In this document: positions 7,156 to 14,243 of the stretch, piece by piece | Layout of the letters: the number at the start of each line of letters is the position of its first letter | How positions within the stretch are numbered: position 1 is the first letter of the stretch | Assembly (NCBI GenBank): GCA_964614345.1 | Contig: CAZTLP010000028.1 | Location: forward strand, 1-15,331 | Length of the DNA stretch: 15,331 nt | Direction: 5' to 3' | DNA from: AEGEAN-183 sp964614345 | GTDB lineage: Bacteria > Pseudomonadota > Gammaproteobacteria > Magnimaribacterales > Magnimaribacteraceae | Program-made: the position numbers and the translations under genes | Notes under the pieces: generated by a model | What the model was told of the DNA's origin: nothing | Seen by the model: the letters and a program-made list of their open reading frames with translations, nothing else | Databases searched by the model: none

Positions 7156-7761
7156 CTAAATTGAAGTTACCCATTTTTCAATGACTAAATCTAGATTATT
7201 TCCTTCTTTTTCCATTAAAGAATAAAACTGATTCCTAAAAGTTAGCCCAAGATTGACGCCATTTATTACTATATTAATTAACTTCCACTGTCCCTGTTTA
7301 TTGAGGTACATATCATAAACGGCCGGATAAATTTTAGTATAACTAACTATTTGCAAAGAAACTTTTTCTCTATTCCCTTTAGGTGACTTCTTTACATTAG
7401 AAGAAACTAATATTTCTTCATCTTTAAATTCTGCTAAGGTTTTTGAATAAGTATCAAGAAGGCTTGCTTTAAAAACCCTATTGAATTTCTCTATTTGCTC
7501 TTTATTTGCATCTTTATAATGCCTTCCCATTACATTTCTAGAAATTCTTTTGAAGTCAACTAAAGGTTGTAATGCTAATGAAATGGCTTTTATAAATTCT
7601 TCTGGATTTTCTTCATAAATACCTTGTTTTGCTCGCACTACAAAAACTATATCTTCATGAATTTTTTCAACATATTCAGATGAAGATTCAGCAAAAACTT
7701 GATTAAAAAAGAATAGAGAACTAAAAAAAAGTAAACTAAAACTAGAAAAGAATGGTCTCAT
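7156..7761 (-). CDS. mlaC: MlaC family periplasmic phospholipid-binding protein
   Basis: 201 residues with a clear Sec signal peptide (about 1-24, phenylalanine-rich core, cleavage after VFA). MlaC (Ttg2D in Pseudomonas) shuttles phospholipids through the periplasm between the outer-membrane MlaA-porin complex and the inner-membrane MlaFEDB ABC complex. Family features include LVDFKRISRNVMGRHYKDANKEQIEKF, the central KTLAEFKDEEI strand and the C-terminal GQWKLINIVINGVNLGLTFRNQF, matching the usual W-(K/R)-(I/V)-x-(D/N)-(I/V)-x-(I/V)-x-GVSL pattern. None of the transporter genes mlaF, mlaE, mlaD or mlaB is adjacent, so the gene is an orphan in this window. It leads a two-gene unit with murA and is divergent from yrbG, the place where mlaF lies in E. 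coli. Confidence 0.9.
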   Translation of the reverse strand: MRPFFSSFSLLFFSSLFFFNQVFAESSSEYVEKIHEDIVFVVRAKQGIYEENPEEFIKAISLALQPLVDFKRISRNVMGRHYKDANKEQIEKFNRVFKASLLDTYSKTLAEFKDEEILVSSNVKKSPKGNREKVSLQIVSYTKIYPAVYDMYLNKQGQWKLINIVINGVNLGLTFRNQFYSLMEKEGNNLDLVIEKWVTSI

Positions 7762-7802
7762 AAGTATAAAGAGATAATTAGAGCTATATGAAATTTGAAG
7801 TT

Positions 7803-7811
7803 ATTATAACA
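7803..7811 (-). promoter_or_regulatory. Extended -10 promoter for mlaC-murA
   Basis: The minus strand reads TGTTATAAT: a perfect TATAAT (7803-7808) preceded by the TG of an extended -10 element, which can work without a good -35 box. No convincing -35 is seen at 17-18 nt. Predicted start is near 7796, giving a leader of about 35 nt before the mlaC ATG at 7761. The rest of the gap 7762-7863 holds no clear promoter for divergent yrbG. Confidence 0.55.
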
Positions 7812-7863
7812 TCTGCATTAAACAACCCTTATGAATTAAAGTTCAATCTTTAAGAGCTTTTAA

Positions 7864-8808
7864 GTGAATATTCTAACTTTCCTATATATTACTACAGGCA
7901 TAGTGCTTGTATGGTTCAGCGCACAAAAATTAGAAAAATATTCAGTTTCAACGGCAGTAAGATACGGGATGTCCCCTTTCTTAATAGGTTCTACTGTTAT
8001 CGCATTTGGAACATCTGCCCCTGAAATCTTAACCAGTCTTTTTGCTGCCTTCGAAAACAAGTCTGTAATGGTAGTAGGTAATGTAATAGGTTCTAATGTA
8101 GCTAATATTGCGTTAGTTTTTGGGCTTACCCTGGGAGTGTTATTCTTTAAAAAAGAAGACTTTTCGTCCAAATCAGAAATTACTAAAAACTTATTAATTC
8201 TTATCTTTTCAACGCTTCTAGTTTGGGTAGTTATAGCTATAAATCCTTTTCATATTTACTCATCCATAGTACTGCTAATAGCCTTACTCTTAGTTATTGT
8301 TACCTGGTATAAAACTAATGCAGGTAATGAAACACAATTTGAAGAATCAGACGAGAAATACTTATTTTTAAAATTATTTGCCTCTTTAGCTTCTTTAGTT
8401 ATCGCCGCTTGGTTAATAACTAAGGGTGCTTTTAACATTTTAGAAACTATTGGAATAGGTGAATTATTTATAGGCTTCACTGTTCTAGCAATTGGAACCA
8501 GTCTACCTGAAATTGCTGCGGCACTTGCTTTAGCTGCAAAAGGTAGAAATGAAGCTGTGGCAGGAACCCTAATTGGTTCAAATATATTTAATGGCCTACT
8601 TGTATTATCAATACCAGGAATTGTTGGCTCGTCGGTTTTATTTAATTATCACCAATGGGTTCCATTACTTGCTGTTCTACTTATTGTTACTGTTATCTTT
8701 TGCCTATACCTATTCTTAAGAATAAAAAAACCTAAACGTGCTAGTTTAGGTATATGCATTTTATTGTTTATAAGTTATTTCTTATCATTATCATTGGCTT
8801 ATAGTTAA
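7864..8808 (+). CDS. yrbG: Na+(K+)/Ca2+ exchanger family membrane protein (YrbG type)
   Basis: 314 residues, GTG start, with AAGAG 7 nt upstream; the frame has no earlier usable ATG. It belongs to the CaCA cation antiporter superfamily, with about ten membrane helices built from two inverted repeats. Alpha-repeat 1 has FGTSAPE (48-54) and NVIGSNVAN (73-81); alpha-repeat 2 has IGTSLPE (210-216) and GTLIGSNIFN (234-243). The acidic residues E54 and E216 are the expected cation ligands. A hydrophilic loop (about 150-168) separates the halves. The family exchanges Ca2+ for Na+ or H+, but the true substrate of YrbG proteins is unclear. It heads the kdsD-lptC-lptB-rpoN unit, as in E. coli, 11 nt before kdsD. 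Confidence 0.9.
   Translation: MNILTFLYITTGIVLVWFSAQKLEKYSVSTAVRYGMSPFLIGSTVIAFGTSAPEILTSLFAAFENKSVMVVGNVIGSNVANIALVFGLTLGVLFFKKEDFSSKSEITKNLLILIFSTLLVWVVIAINPFHIYSSIVLLIALLLVIVTWYKTNAGNETQFEESDEKYLFLKLFASLASLVIAAWLITKGAFNILETIGIGELFIGFTVLAIGTSLPEIAAALALAAKGRNEAVAGTLIGSNIFNGLLVLSIPGIVGSSVLFNYHQWVPLLAVLLIVTVIFCLYLFLRIKKPKRASLGICILLFISYFLSLSLAYS
8724..8751 (-). terminator. Terminator-like hairpin on the antisense strand inside yrbG
   Basis: An 8-bp perfect stem, ACCTAAAC (8730-8737) and GTTTAGGT (8744-8751), with a 6-nt loop, is followed on the minus strand by a run of six more Ts (8724-8729). That is the shape of an intrinsic terminator for antisense transcription. It lies in the yrbG coding region, and no minus-strand gene ends here. 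The stem is only moderately stable, so chance is possible. Confidence 0.3.
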
Positions 8809-8819
8809 AACCAGAAGTT

Positions 8820-9788
8820 ATGAAAAAACCGAATCATATTAAATCAGCTTTAAGAACCTTAGACATTGAATCAAGAGCACTTACTAAGCTTGCAGCTAAT
8901 TTAGACAGTAACTTTTCTAAATTATGTGATGCCATTTTAAGCTCTAAAGGAAAAATTATTACTATGGGTGTAGGTAAATCAGGCCATATAGCTCAAAAAA
9001 TATCTGCAACACTTTCAAGTACTGGTTCTCCTTCTTATTTCATTCATGCTACTGAAGCTCTTCATGGAGATATTGGTGTCATTTCAAAAAATGATTGTGT
9101 TTTAATTTTTTCGCATTCTGGAGAATCAAAAGAAATAATAGATTCAATTCAACCTTTAAAAAATATTGGCTGTAAGATTTTTTCTTTCAGTGGGCCTGCT
9201 GAATCTACTATTGCTAAAAGTACTGATATCAATATTTCAACCGAAGTAGATAAAGAAGCTTGTCCTCTAGACCTGGCACCAACTTCTAGTACGACAGCAG
9301 CTTTAGCCTTAGGAGACGCTTTAGCTATTGCTTTATTGGAAAGTAGAGATTTTAGTCCTGAAGATTTTGCAAAATCTCATCCAGGGGGAAAGCTTGGAAA
9401 GAAGCTAACCTTAAAGGTTAAGGATATTATGAGTAAGGGAAAAGAATTTCCGTCTGTTAATCCAAACACGCCTCTATCAAAGGCTCTAGTGGAGATATCT
9501 AATAAAGGATTAGGAATAGTTGCAGTAGTTGAAAAAAAGGAACTCAAGGGTGTATTTACGGATGGGGATTTAAGAAGAACCATAGAGTCAAAAAGAGACA
9601 TTCATAAAACTAAGATTTCTTTAGTAATGTCAAAAAATGTAAAAACAATCGAACAGTCTTGTTTGGCTTCTGAAGCTATTGAAGTAATGGAGAAAAACCA
9701 TATTTACGTATTAATTGTTTTAGACTCAAACAAAATACCTGTAGGGGTCTTGCGTATGCATGACTTAATGCAATCAGGCTTGGTATAA
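8820..9788 (+). CDS. kdsD: D-arabinose 5-phosphate isomerase KdsD
   Basis: 322 residues. KdsD interconverts ribulose 5-phosphate and arabinose 5-phosphate in the cytoplasm, the first step to Kdo, the sugar that links lipid A to the LPS core. An N-terminal SIS sugar-isomerase domain (about 30-165) contains GVGKSGHIAQK (K53), HATEALHGDIG (H82), FSHSGESKE (E103) and later AKSHPGGKLG (H187). These correspond to the residues I recall as catalytic in E. coli KdsD (Lys, His, Glu, His). Two CBS domains follow (about 204-258 and 270-322). The length is close to E. coli KdsD (328). The next Kdo gene, kdsC, normally directly downstream, is absent; the following gene is lptC after 9 nt. Only a weak AGAAG precedes the ATG. 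Confidence 0.95.
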   Translation: MKKPNHIKSALRTLDIESRALTKLAANLDSNFSKLCDAILSSKGKIITMGVGKSGHIAQKISATLSSTGSPSYFIHATEALHGDIGVISKNDCVLIFSHSGESKEIIDSIQPLKNIGCKIFSFSGPAESTIAKSTDINISTEVDKEACPLDLAPTSSTTAALALGDALAIALLESRDFSPEDFAKSHPGGKLGKKLTLKVKDIMSKGKEFPSVNPNTPLSKALVEISNKGLGIVAVVEKKELKGVFTDGDLRRTIESKRDIHKTKISLVMSKNVKTIEQSCLASEAIEVMEKNHIYVLIVLDSNKIPVGVLRMHDLMQSGLV

Positions 9789-9797
9789 ATTTTCTAA

Positions 9798-10529
9798 GTG
9801 AAAAAAATAAGCTCTATTCTCGTTGTTTTTGTTTTTATAGGGCTGTACCTGTTTACCTATAATTCAAACTCCTCTGTTTTAGATAAAGAAATTAAACAGA
9901 CAATTTTTACTTCTGTCTCTAAACCGACATGGAAGATAGAAATACAAAACACTAAAGATTTTTTTGAATTGCATTCTTTAAAAGCAACACAAGAAGAAAA
10001 TAAAGGGGTTTTTTTACTAGACGAGCCTATTTTCAGATCTTACTGGGATAACAAATTCAAAAGTACCGCGTCTTCTGTGAATGCGACACTAGATCTAGGT
10101 GAAGAAAAATTGTTAATGACCAATAATGTCCATTTAACCCTTACAGAAACAGACCAAAAAATTGATCTTTTTTCCGAAAAGATAAATTTTGATATGAGGA
10201 ATAAAACTTTTAGTTCTAAAAATAAAGTGCAGATTAAGAATACTTCTTTTAATCTGAATAGTAATGGATTTGACCTCTTCCAAAACTCAAATGGAGTGAA
10301 TGAATTGATATTTACTAAGGCAGCATTTGAAGAAAACAATGCTTCTAAAGATAACTTCTATGGAGGGGCAGATCTTATAATTTACAAAAGTCCCTCAGAT
10401 ACTTTTACCTTGAAGGGTTCAGCTGAAATAAAACTTGAATCTACCTTGATTAGTGCTGAAGAAATTGAATTCAACTTTAAGACTAAAAAAATAATTAGTT
10501 CTAAAAAGTCAAAAATAATTAAGTCTTAA
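9798..10529 (+). CDS. lptC: LptC-like LPS export protein with an LptA-like C-terminal extension
   Basis: 243 residues, GTG start without a visible Shine-Dalgarno site. LptC is an inner-membrane-anchored periplasmic protein that receives LPS from LptB2FG and hands it to LptA. Residues about 4-22 form the membrane anchor (ISSILVVFVFIGLYLFTY). Residues about 40-185 follow the LptC beta-jellyroll pattern, including FLLDEPIFRSYWDNK, ASSVNATLDLGEEKLLMTNNV and KIDLFSEKINFDMRNKTFSS. The protein is about 50 residues longer than E. coli LptC (191). The tail from about 186 (YGGADLIIYKSPSDTFTLKG, then SAEIKLESTLISAEEIEFNF) has the repeat rhythm of LptA: A(D/E)xIxYxxxxxxxxLxGxAxxxxxxxxIxxxxIxxxxxxxxI. A separate lptA, normally between lptC and lptB, is absent. 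The gene may thus be an LptC-LptA hybrid. It ends 1 nt before lptB. Assignment to LptC is secure by context; the hybrid reading is inference. Confidence 0.82.
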   Translation: MKKISSILVVFVFIGLYLFTYNSNSSVLDKEIKQTIFTSVSKPTWKIEIQNTKDFFELHSLKATQEENKGVFLLDEPIFRSYWDNKFKSTASSVNATLDLGEEKLLMTNNVHLTLTETDQKIDLFSEKINFDMRNKTFSSKNKVQIKNTSFNLNSNGFDLFQNSNGVNELIFTKAAFEENNASKDNFYGGADLIIYKSPSDTFTLKGSAEIKLESTLISAEEIEFNFKTKKIISSKKSKIIKS

Positions 10530-10530
10530 A

Positions 10531-11247
10531 ATGAAATTACAGTCTCAAAATCTAACAAAAAAATATTCGAATAAAATAGCAGTTCATGATCTGTCTATTA
10601 ACGTAATACCTGGAGAAATTTTAGGGTTGTTAGGACCCAATGGGGCTGGAAAAACTACGTTCTTCTATATGATTGCAGGATTAATAAATTCTGATTCTGG
10701 AAAAATACTAATTGATGGAGAAGATATAACTAATAAAAGTGTTTCGGATAGAGCTGGTATGGGATTGGCGTATTTACCTCAAGAACCTTCAGTATTTGGA
10801 CGCCTTAGTGTGGAAGAAAATATTATGGCTGCATTAGAACAAAGAAAAGACTTAACAAAAGAACAAAGACAGCGGGAACTTGAAAATTTAGTAGAAGAAT
10901 TCCAACTTAATAAATTCTTAAAAACTAAGTCAAATAAACTTTCAGGGGGTGAAAGAAGAAGGGTTGAAATAGCTCGATCTTTAAGCTCAAACCCTAAGTT
11001 TATTCTTCTAGATGAACCTTTTGCAGGTATAGACCCTATAGCCGTATCTGAGCTGAAAGAAACTTTAAAAAAATTAAAGAAAATGAAATTAGGAATTTTA
11101 ATTAGCGATCATAATGTACGAGAGACGATGCAGATTTGTGACAATGTTTTAATCATGAGTGAGGGGAAAGCTATAGCTGAGGGTACGCCTTCGAAAGTAT
11201 CCTCAAATGAGTTAGTCAAAGAGGTCTACTTAGGCAAAGACTTTTAA
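10531..11247 (+). CDS. lptB: LPS export ABC transporter ATPase LptB
   Basis: 238 residues, close to E. coli LptB (241). LptB is the cytoplasmic ATPase dimer that powers extraction of LPS from the inner membrane with LptF and LptG. Walker A is GPNGAGKT (35-42), the Q-loop glutamine is Q84 in YLPQEPSVFGRLSVEENI (a strong LptB signature), the ABC signature is LSGGERRRVEIARSL (137-151), Walker B is FILLDEPFAGIDP (158-169, catalytic E162) and the switch histidine is H194 in ISDHNVRET. It starts 1 nt after the lptC stop and ends 7 nt before rpoN, the conserved lptB-rpoN pairing. No Shine-Dalgarno site is visible, so coupling with lptC is likely. lptF and lptG are outside the window. Confidence 0.97.
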   Translation: MKLQSQNLTKKYSNKIAVHDLSINVIPGEILGLLGPNGAGKTTFFYMIAGLINSDSGKILIDGEDITNKSVSDRAGMGLAYLPQEPSVFGRLSVEENIMAALEQRKDLTKEQRQRELENLVEEFQLNKFLKTKSNKLSGGERRRVEIARSLSSNPKFILLDEPFAGIDPIAVSELKETLKKLKKMKLGILISDHNVRETMQICDNVLIMSEGKAIAEGTPSKVSSNELVKEVYLGKDF

Positions 11248-11254
11248 TTACTTT

Positions 11255-12544
11255 ATGAAACAGGGGTTAAAACAACTACCAAAACAAACTCTTGCTTTAA
11301 CTCCGTTACTTCAGAATCAAATTAGACTTATGTCCTTAAGTGGAAATGAAGTACGTAAATCATTAAATCAAATTGTTGAAGAGTTTTGTGAAGAAGATAG
11401 AAGTAAAGAATATCTCCTTTTTAAAGACTTAGTTTTTGAAGACAGATTTAACAACTTATTACATACGAGAAATGTACCTCAAGAGTATCAAAATGATATA
11501 CCTCAAGAAAAAGATATTAAGGCAACTCTTTTAGATCAGCTTTACATAGAAAACCTAGAAGAATATGAGATTCTCATAGGAGAATATTTAATTGACTCTA
11601 TAAATAAAGATGGAAGATTAGATAATAATTTAGACTATGAAGATGTTTCTTTATTTGTGTTTGAAGCTCTCAACTTCAAGGTTGGTAAAAAAGAAATTGA
11701 AAAAATACTCTTTATCATTCAAAACCTAGAGCCTGTAGGTTGCGCCTATAGAAATGTTCTCGAATCTCTTCTTATCCAGACGGATCATTTAGAAATAAAA
11801 AATGAAGAAAAAAAAATCATTAAACTATTCTTGCAGAAATTTTCTAAAGGAAAAGTAGGTGTAGATAACTTAAGTCCACAAATAAAAAAAGTTTTACAAA
11901 AACTAAAGTTTAATCCCTGTTTCCAACAAGACCTGAATGAGACCAGCTATGTGAGACCTGATCTAGTAGCTATAGAAAACTCAAATAAACTAGAAGTAAC
12001 TTTAAACGATCCTTTTTTAATTGAATCTCTTACTCAAAAGGTTAAAACTTTTGTAAAAAGTTCCTCTTCAAAGAAAAAAGAAGAAGCCCTTTCTTTTCTT
12101 AATGGATTCGAAAGACGTCAAAAAACTCTTCTTGAAGTAGGAAAGTTTATTGTTTCAAAACAAGAGAAGCATCTATTGGATTCTAAAGCTCTCACTCCCT
12201 TAACGCTTAAGCAAATTGCAACTTCCTTAAGCATTAGTGAATCAACTGTGTCTAGAATAGTAAAATCTAAATACTTGCAATTACCTAAAAGGAACACCCC
12301 TCTCTCGTCTTTATTAGAAAAAAAAGTTACTTTGAGATCTTCTAGAGGAAAGGAAGTTTCGCCCTCTCAATTAAAAAGACTAATAAAAAAAATCATTCAA
12401 ATAGAAAAAAAATCAAAGCCTTTTAGTGATCAAAGAATCCAAAAATTTTTAGAAGAGAAATATAAGGTATCAGTTGCCAGACGTACCGTGACTAAATATC
12501 GCCAAGAGGCTCTTATTTTGTCTTCAAGAGAAAGAATTTACTAG
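11255..12544 (+). CDS. rpoN: RNA polymerase sigma-54 factor RpoN, short and divergent
   Basis: 429 residues, about 48 shorter than E. coli RpoN (477). Sigma-54 directs RNA polymerase to -24/-12 promoters and needs an AAA+ activator to open DNA. Region I is recognisable: MKQGLKQLPKQTLALTPLLQ, then IRLMSLSGNEV. The acidic Region II (about 45-85) is short. The core-binding domain includes LEPVGCAYRNVLESLLIQ (159-175) and VRPDLVA. The helix-turn-helix region is TLKQIATSLSISESTVSRIV (317-336). The RpoN box, ARRTVTKYR (408-416), which reads the -24 element, is intact. Two usually conserved segments are altered: the NPLLE motif after Region I reads EEFCEED, and the PRGxFELKYFF motif after the helix-turn-helix reads PKRNTPLSSLL (344-354). 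No bacterial enhancer-binding protein gene is in the window. hpf and ptsN, the usual next genes, are absent. Confidence 0.93.
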   Translation: MKQGLKQLPKQTLALTPLLQNQIRLMSLSGNEVRKSLNQIVEEFCEEDRSKEYLLFKDLVFEDRFNNLLHTRNVPQEYQNDIPQEKDIKATLLDQLYIENLEEYEILIGEYLIDSINKDGRLDNNLDYEDVSLFVFEALNFKVGKKEIEKILFIIQNLEPVGCAYRNVLESLLIQTDHLEIKNEEKKIIKLFLQKFSKGKVGVDNLSPQIKKVLQKLKFNPCFQQDLNETSYVRPDLVAIENSNKLEVTLNDPFLIESLTQKVKTFVKSSSSKKKEEALSFLNGFERRQKTLLEVGKFIVSKQEKHLLDSKALTPLTLKQIATSLSISESTVSRIVKSKYLQLPKRNTPLSSLLEKKVTLRSSRGKEVSPSQLKRLIKKIIQIEKKSKPFSDQRIQKFLEEKYKVSVARRTVTKYRQEALILSSRERIY

Positions 12545-12556
12545 TAATCCAAAAAT

Positions 12557-14227
12557 TCATTCGAACCATTCCACGAATTCCGTATTGGGGTCTTCTGTTG
12601 TTCCTGTTATTTTCCATTTGCCACTACTTAATTTATTTAGTGGTTTTTTAAAAGCTTTTCCTGCTATCAAGACAGTAACTGCAGTCACGGGCCCACCTAA
12701 AATTAAGGCATAAGCGGGTAAGTACTCCCTTAAAGGTAAGGTGATTACAATATCAAAGTCTAAGTTACCCAATTCTCCCTCTTTTGTTTTTTCTATAAAT
12801 CCATCCCATTTGAACTCACCTGAACCACTTTGGAAGATTATAGGACTAGCAGTTTTTATTTGATCTCTCTTAAATACTAAAGAACCTTCAACCCTATCTG
12901 CTTGAAACCCTTTATTAAATTTTTCTTTAAAATTTAAATTAGTTAAATCTCCAAAAGTATTTGAAACATTAAATAAACTTATTAGTTTTAATAAATCTGA
13001 TGAGCCTATTAATTCTGATTCAACTTCTTTAGTTACAAAATCATCCACCCTAAAAGAAACATTCCCTTGAATTTTATTTACATCAAATTCACTGGGCACT
13101 CCCTCCCAATTTATATCTAAATTAAGATTGCCTGGACCAGCTATAAAATTGAGCTCTTCGTTACTTTGTTCTTCATAGCCTAGAAAAGATTTAGTTAAAT
13201 CCTTGGTTGAAATATTTCCTTCAAATCCTGAGTGAACAAGACCATCTTTTCGGAAAATTGAAAGTAAACCTCCTTCTGCTGGCTCATTATTAAGACTCTT
13301 TTTTAAATCCAAGCCTAAGCCATTGAATTCTATATTCTTAAAAAAAAGCTTTCCTTCATCTTTACTAACTAAAAGGCTTAATCTGCCAATATCTTTTTCT
13401 TTTAAAAACAACTTATCAACTGAAAAAGATATGGGGATAGTTAAATTATCTAAAAGATAAACAAAAAGATTGGGGTTATTAAAGCTCTCAGTGTTTAACT
13501 TCAGGCTAGAAAGAACAATTTCTATTCCATTTTGGATAGGCTGTTTTACTAAGATTATGCCTTCAATTTCAGAATTAGAAGCTACGAACTCTAGATTTTT
13601 AGATGAAGCATCCATCTTTAATCTTGTTTCTTGAAGTTCTAAAGGTCCTAATTTGATTGTAGAAATGAGAGAATCTTCAATACTTATCTTTTGCGGTCTA
13701 CCTTTATTGCCAGTATCTGAAAATAAATAAAAATATTCAGATATATCAATTTCTTTAATAGAGCCTCTAACATTAAGTTCATCCAACCTCAACAGACTAT
13801 TGTTAATTATAAAATTAGTGAATTTATTTCTAGAATAACTTTCATTTAAATCAAAATCTTTAAATTGAACAGTAACTTTATCTAATTCTACTAACAGGAA
13901 GTTTTCTTGTTTGATTAAATTAAATGGATATAAATCAATACTCGAAACTAGGTTGAGCAGATCAATGCTTAGAACTGCAGAATCTGAATAAATTGAATTA
14001 CCCCTTTCTTGTTCTTGAACACTTAGTTCGCTCAAAGAAATACGAGACTTTGTAAACGACCAATCTAAATCCGACACTAAGATTTTACTTTGGTAGCCTA
14101 ACTCTTCAGATACAGATTGAAATAACCAAGTTATTGATCTCTCACTGCTAAATAATAAAGATACAAATGCAAGGCTTAAAAAAGGGATAAAGAAAAGGAT
14201 TAGTGAATATTTTAATAATCTCTTCAA
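12557..14227 (-). CDS. yhdP: Short YhdP-family (AsmA-like) envelope lipid-transfer protein
   Basis: 556 residues from the preferred TTG start at 14227. YhdP, TamB and related AsmA-like proteins are anchored in the inner membrane, span the periplasm as a beta-groove and are implicated in phospholipid movement to the outer membrane. The N-terminal anchor is about residues 5-27 (LLKYSLILFFIPFLSLAFVS). A long beta-strand-rich periplasmic part follows. The last 150 residues carry the YhdP C-terminal signature: SSDLLKLISLFNVSNTFGDL, KGFQADRVEGSLVF, a VITLPLREYLPAYALILGGP hydrophobic segment and LSSGKWKITGTTEDPNTEF. Known YhdP proteins are about 1,270 residues, so this is less than half length, though no frame break is seen. 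TTG is preferred because AGGA lies 8 nt upstream and the lysine/arginine-rich start abuts the anchor. An in-frame ATG at 14284 would add 19 residues but overlap mreD by 41 nt. maf and rng, usual neighbours between mreD and yhdP, are absent. Confidence 0.78.
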   Translation of the reverse strand: MKRLLKYSLILFFIPFLSLAFVSLLFSSERSITWLFQSVSEELGYQSKILVSDLDWSFTKSRISLSELSVQEQERGNSIYSDSAVLSIDLLNLVSSIDLYPFNLIKQENFLLVELDKVTVQFKDFDLNESYSRNKFTNFIINNSLLRLDELNVRGSIKEIDISEYFYLFSDTGNKGRPQKISIEDSLISTIKLGPLELQETRLKMDASSKNLEFVASNSEIEGIILVKQPIQNGIEIVLSSLKLNTESFNNPNLFVYLLDNLTIPISFSVDKLFLKEKDIGRLSLLVSKDEGKLFFKNIEFNGLGLDLKKSLNNEPAEGGLLSIFRKDGLVHSGFEGNISTKDLTKSFLGYEEQSNEELNFIAGPGNLNLDINWEGVPSEFDVNKIQGNVSFRVDDFVTKEVESELIGSSDLLKLISLFNVSNTFGDLTNLNFKEKFNKGFQADRVEGSLVFKRDQIKTASPIIFQSGSGEFKWDGFIEKTKEGELGNLDFDIVITLPLREYLPAYALILGGPVTAVTVLIAGKAFKKPLNKLSSGKWKITGTTEDPNTEFVEWFE

Positions 14228-14243
14228 TTTTTTTGTCCTACAT

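Noticed and set aside
7860..8171. Minus-strand open frame opposite yrbG
   Set aside because: It mirrors the membrane helices of yrbG and has no recognisable features.
9377..9601. Minus-strand open frame opposite kdsD
   Set aside because: It is antisense to the CBS region of a well-supported gene.
10040..10339. Minus-strand open frame opposite lptC, considered as a hidden gene
   Set aside because: It has no family resemblance, and the sense frame has LptC/LptA strand patterns throughout.
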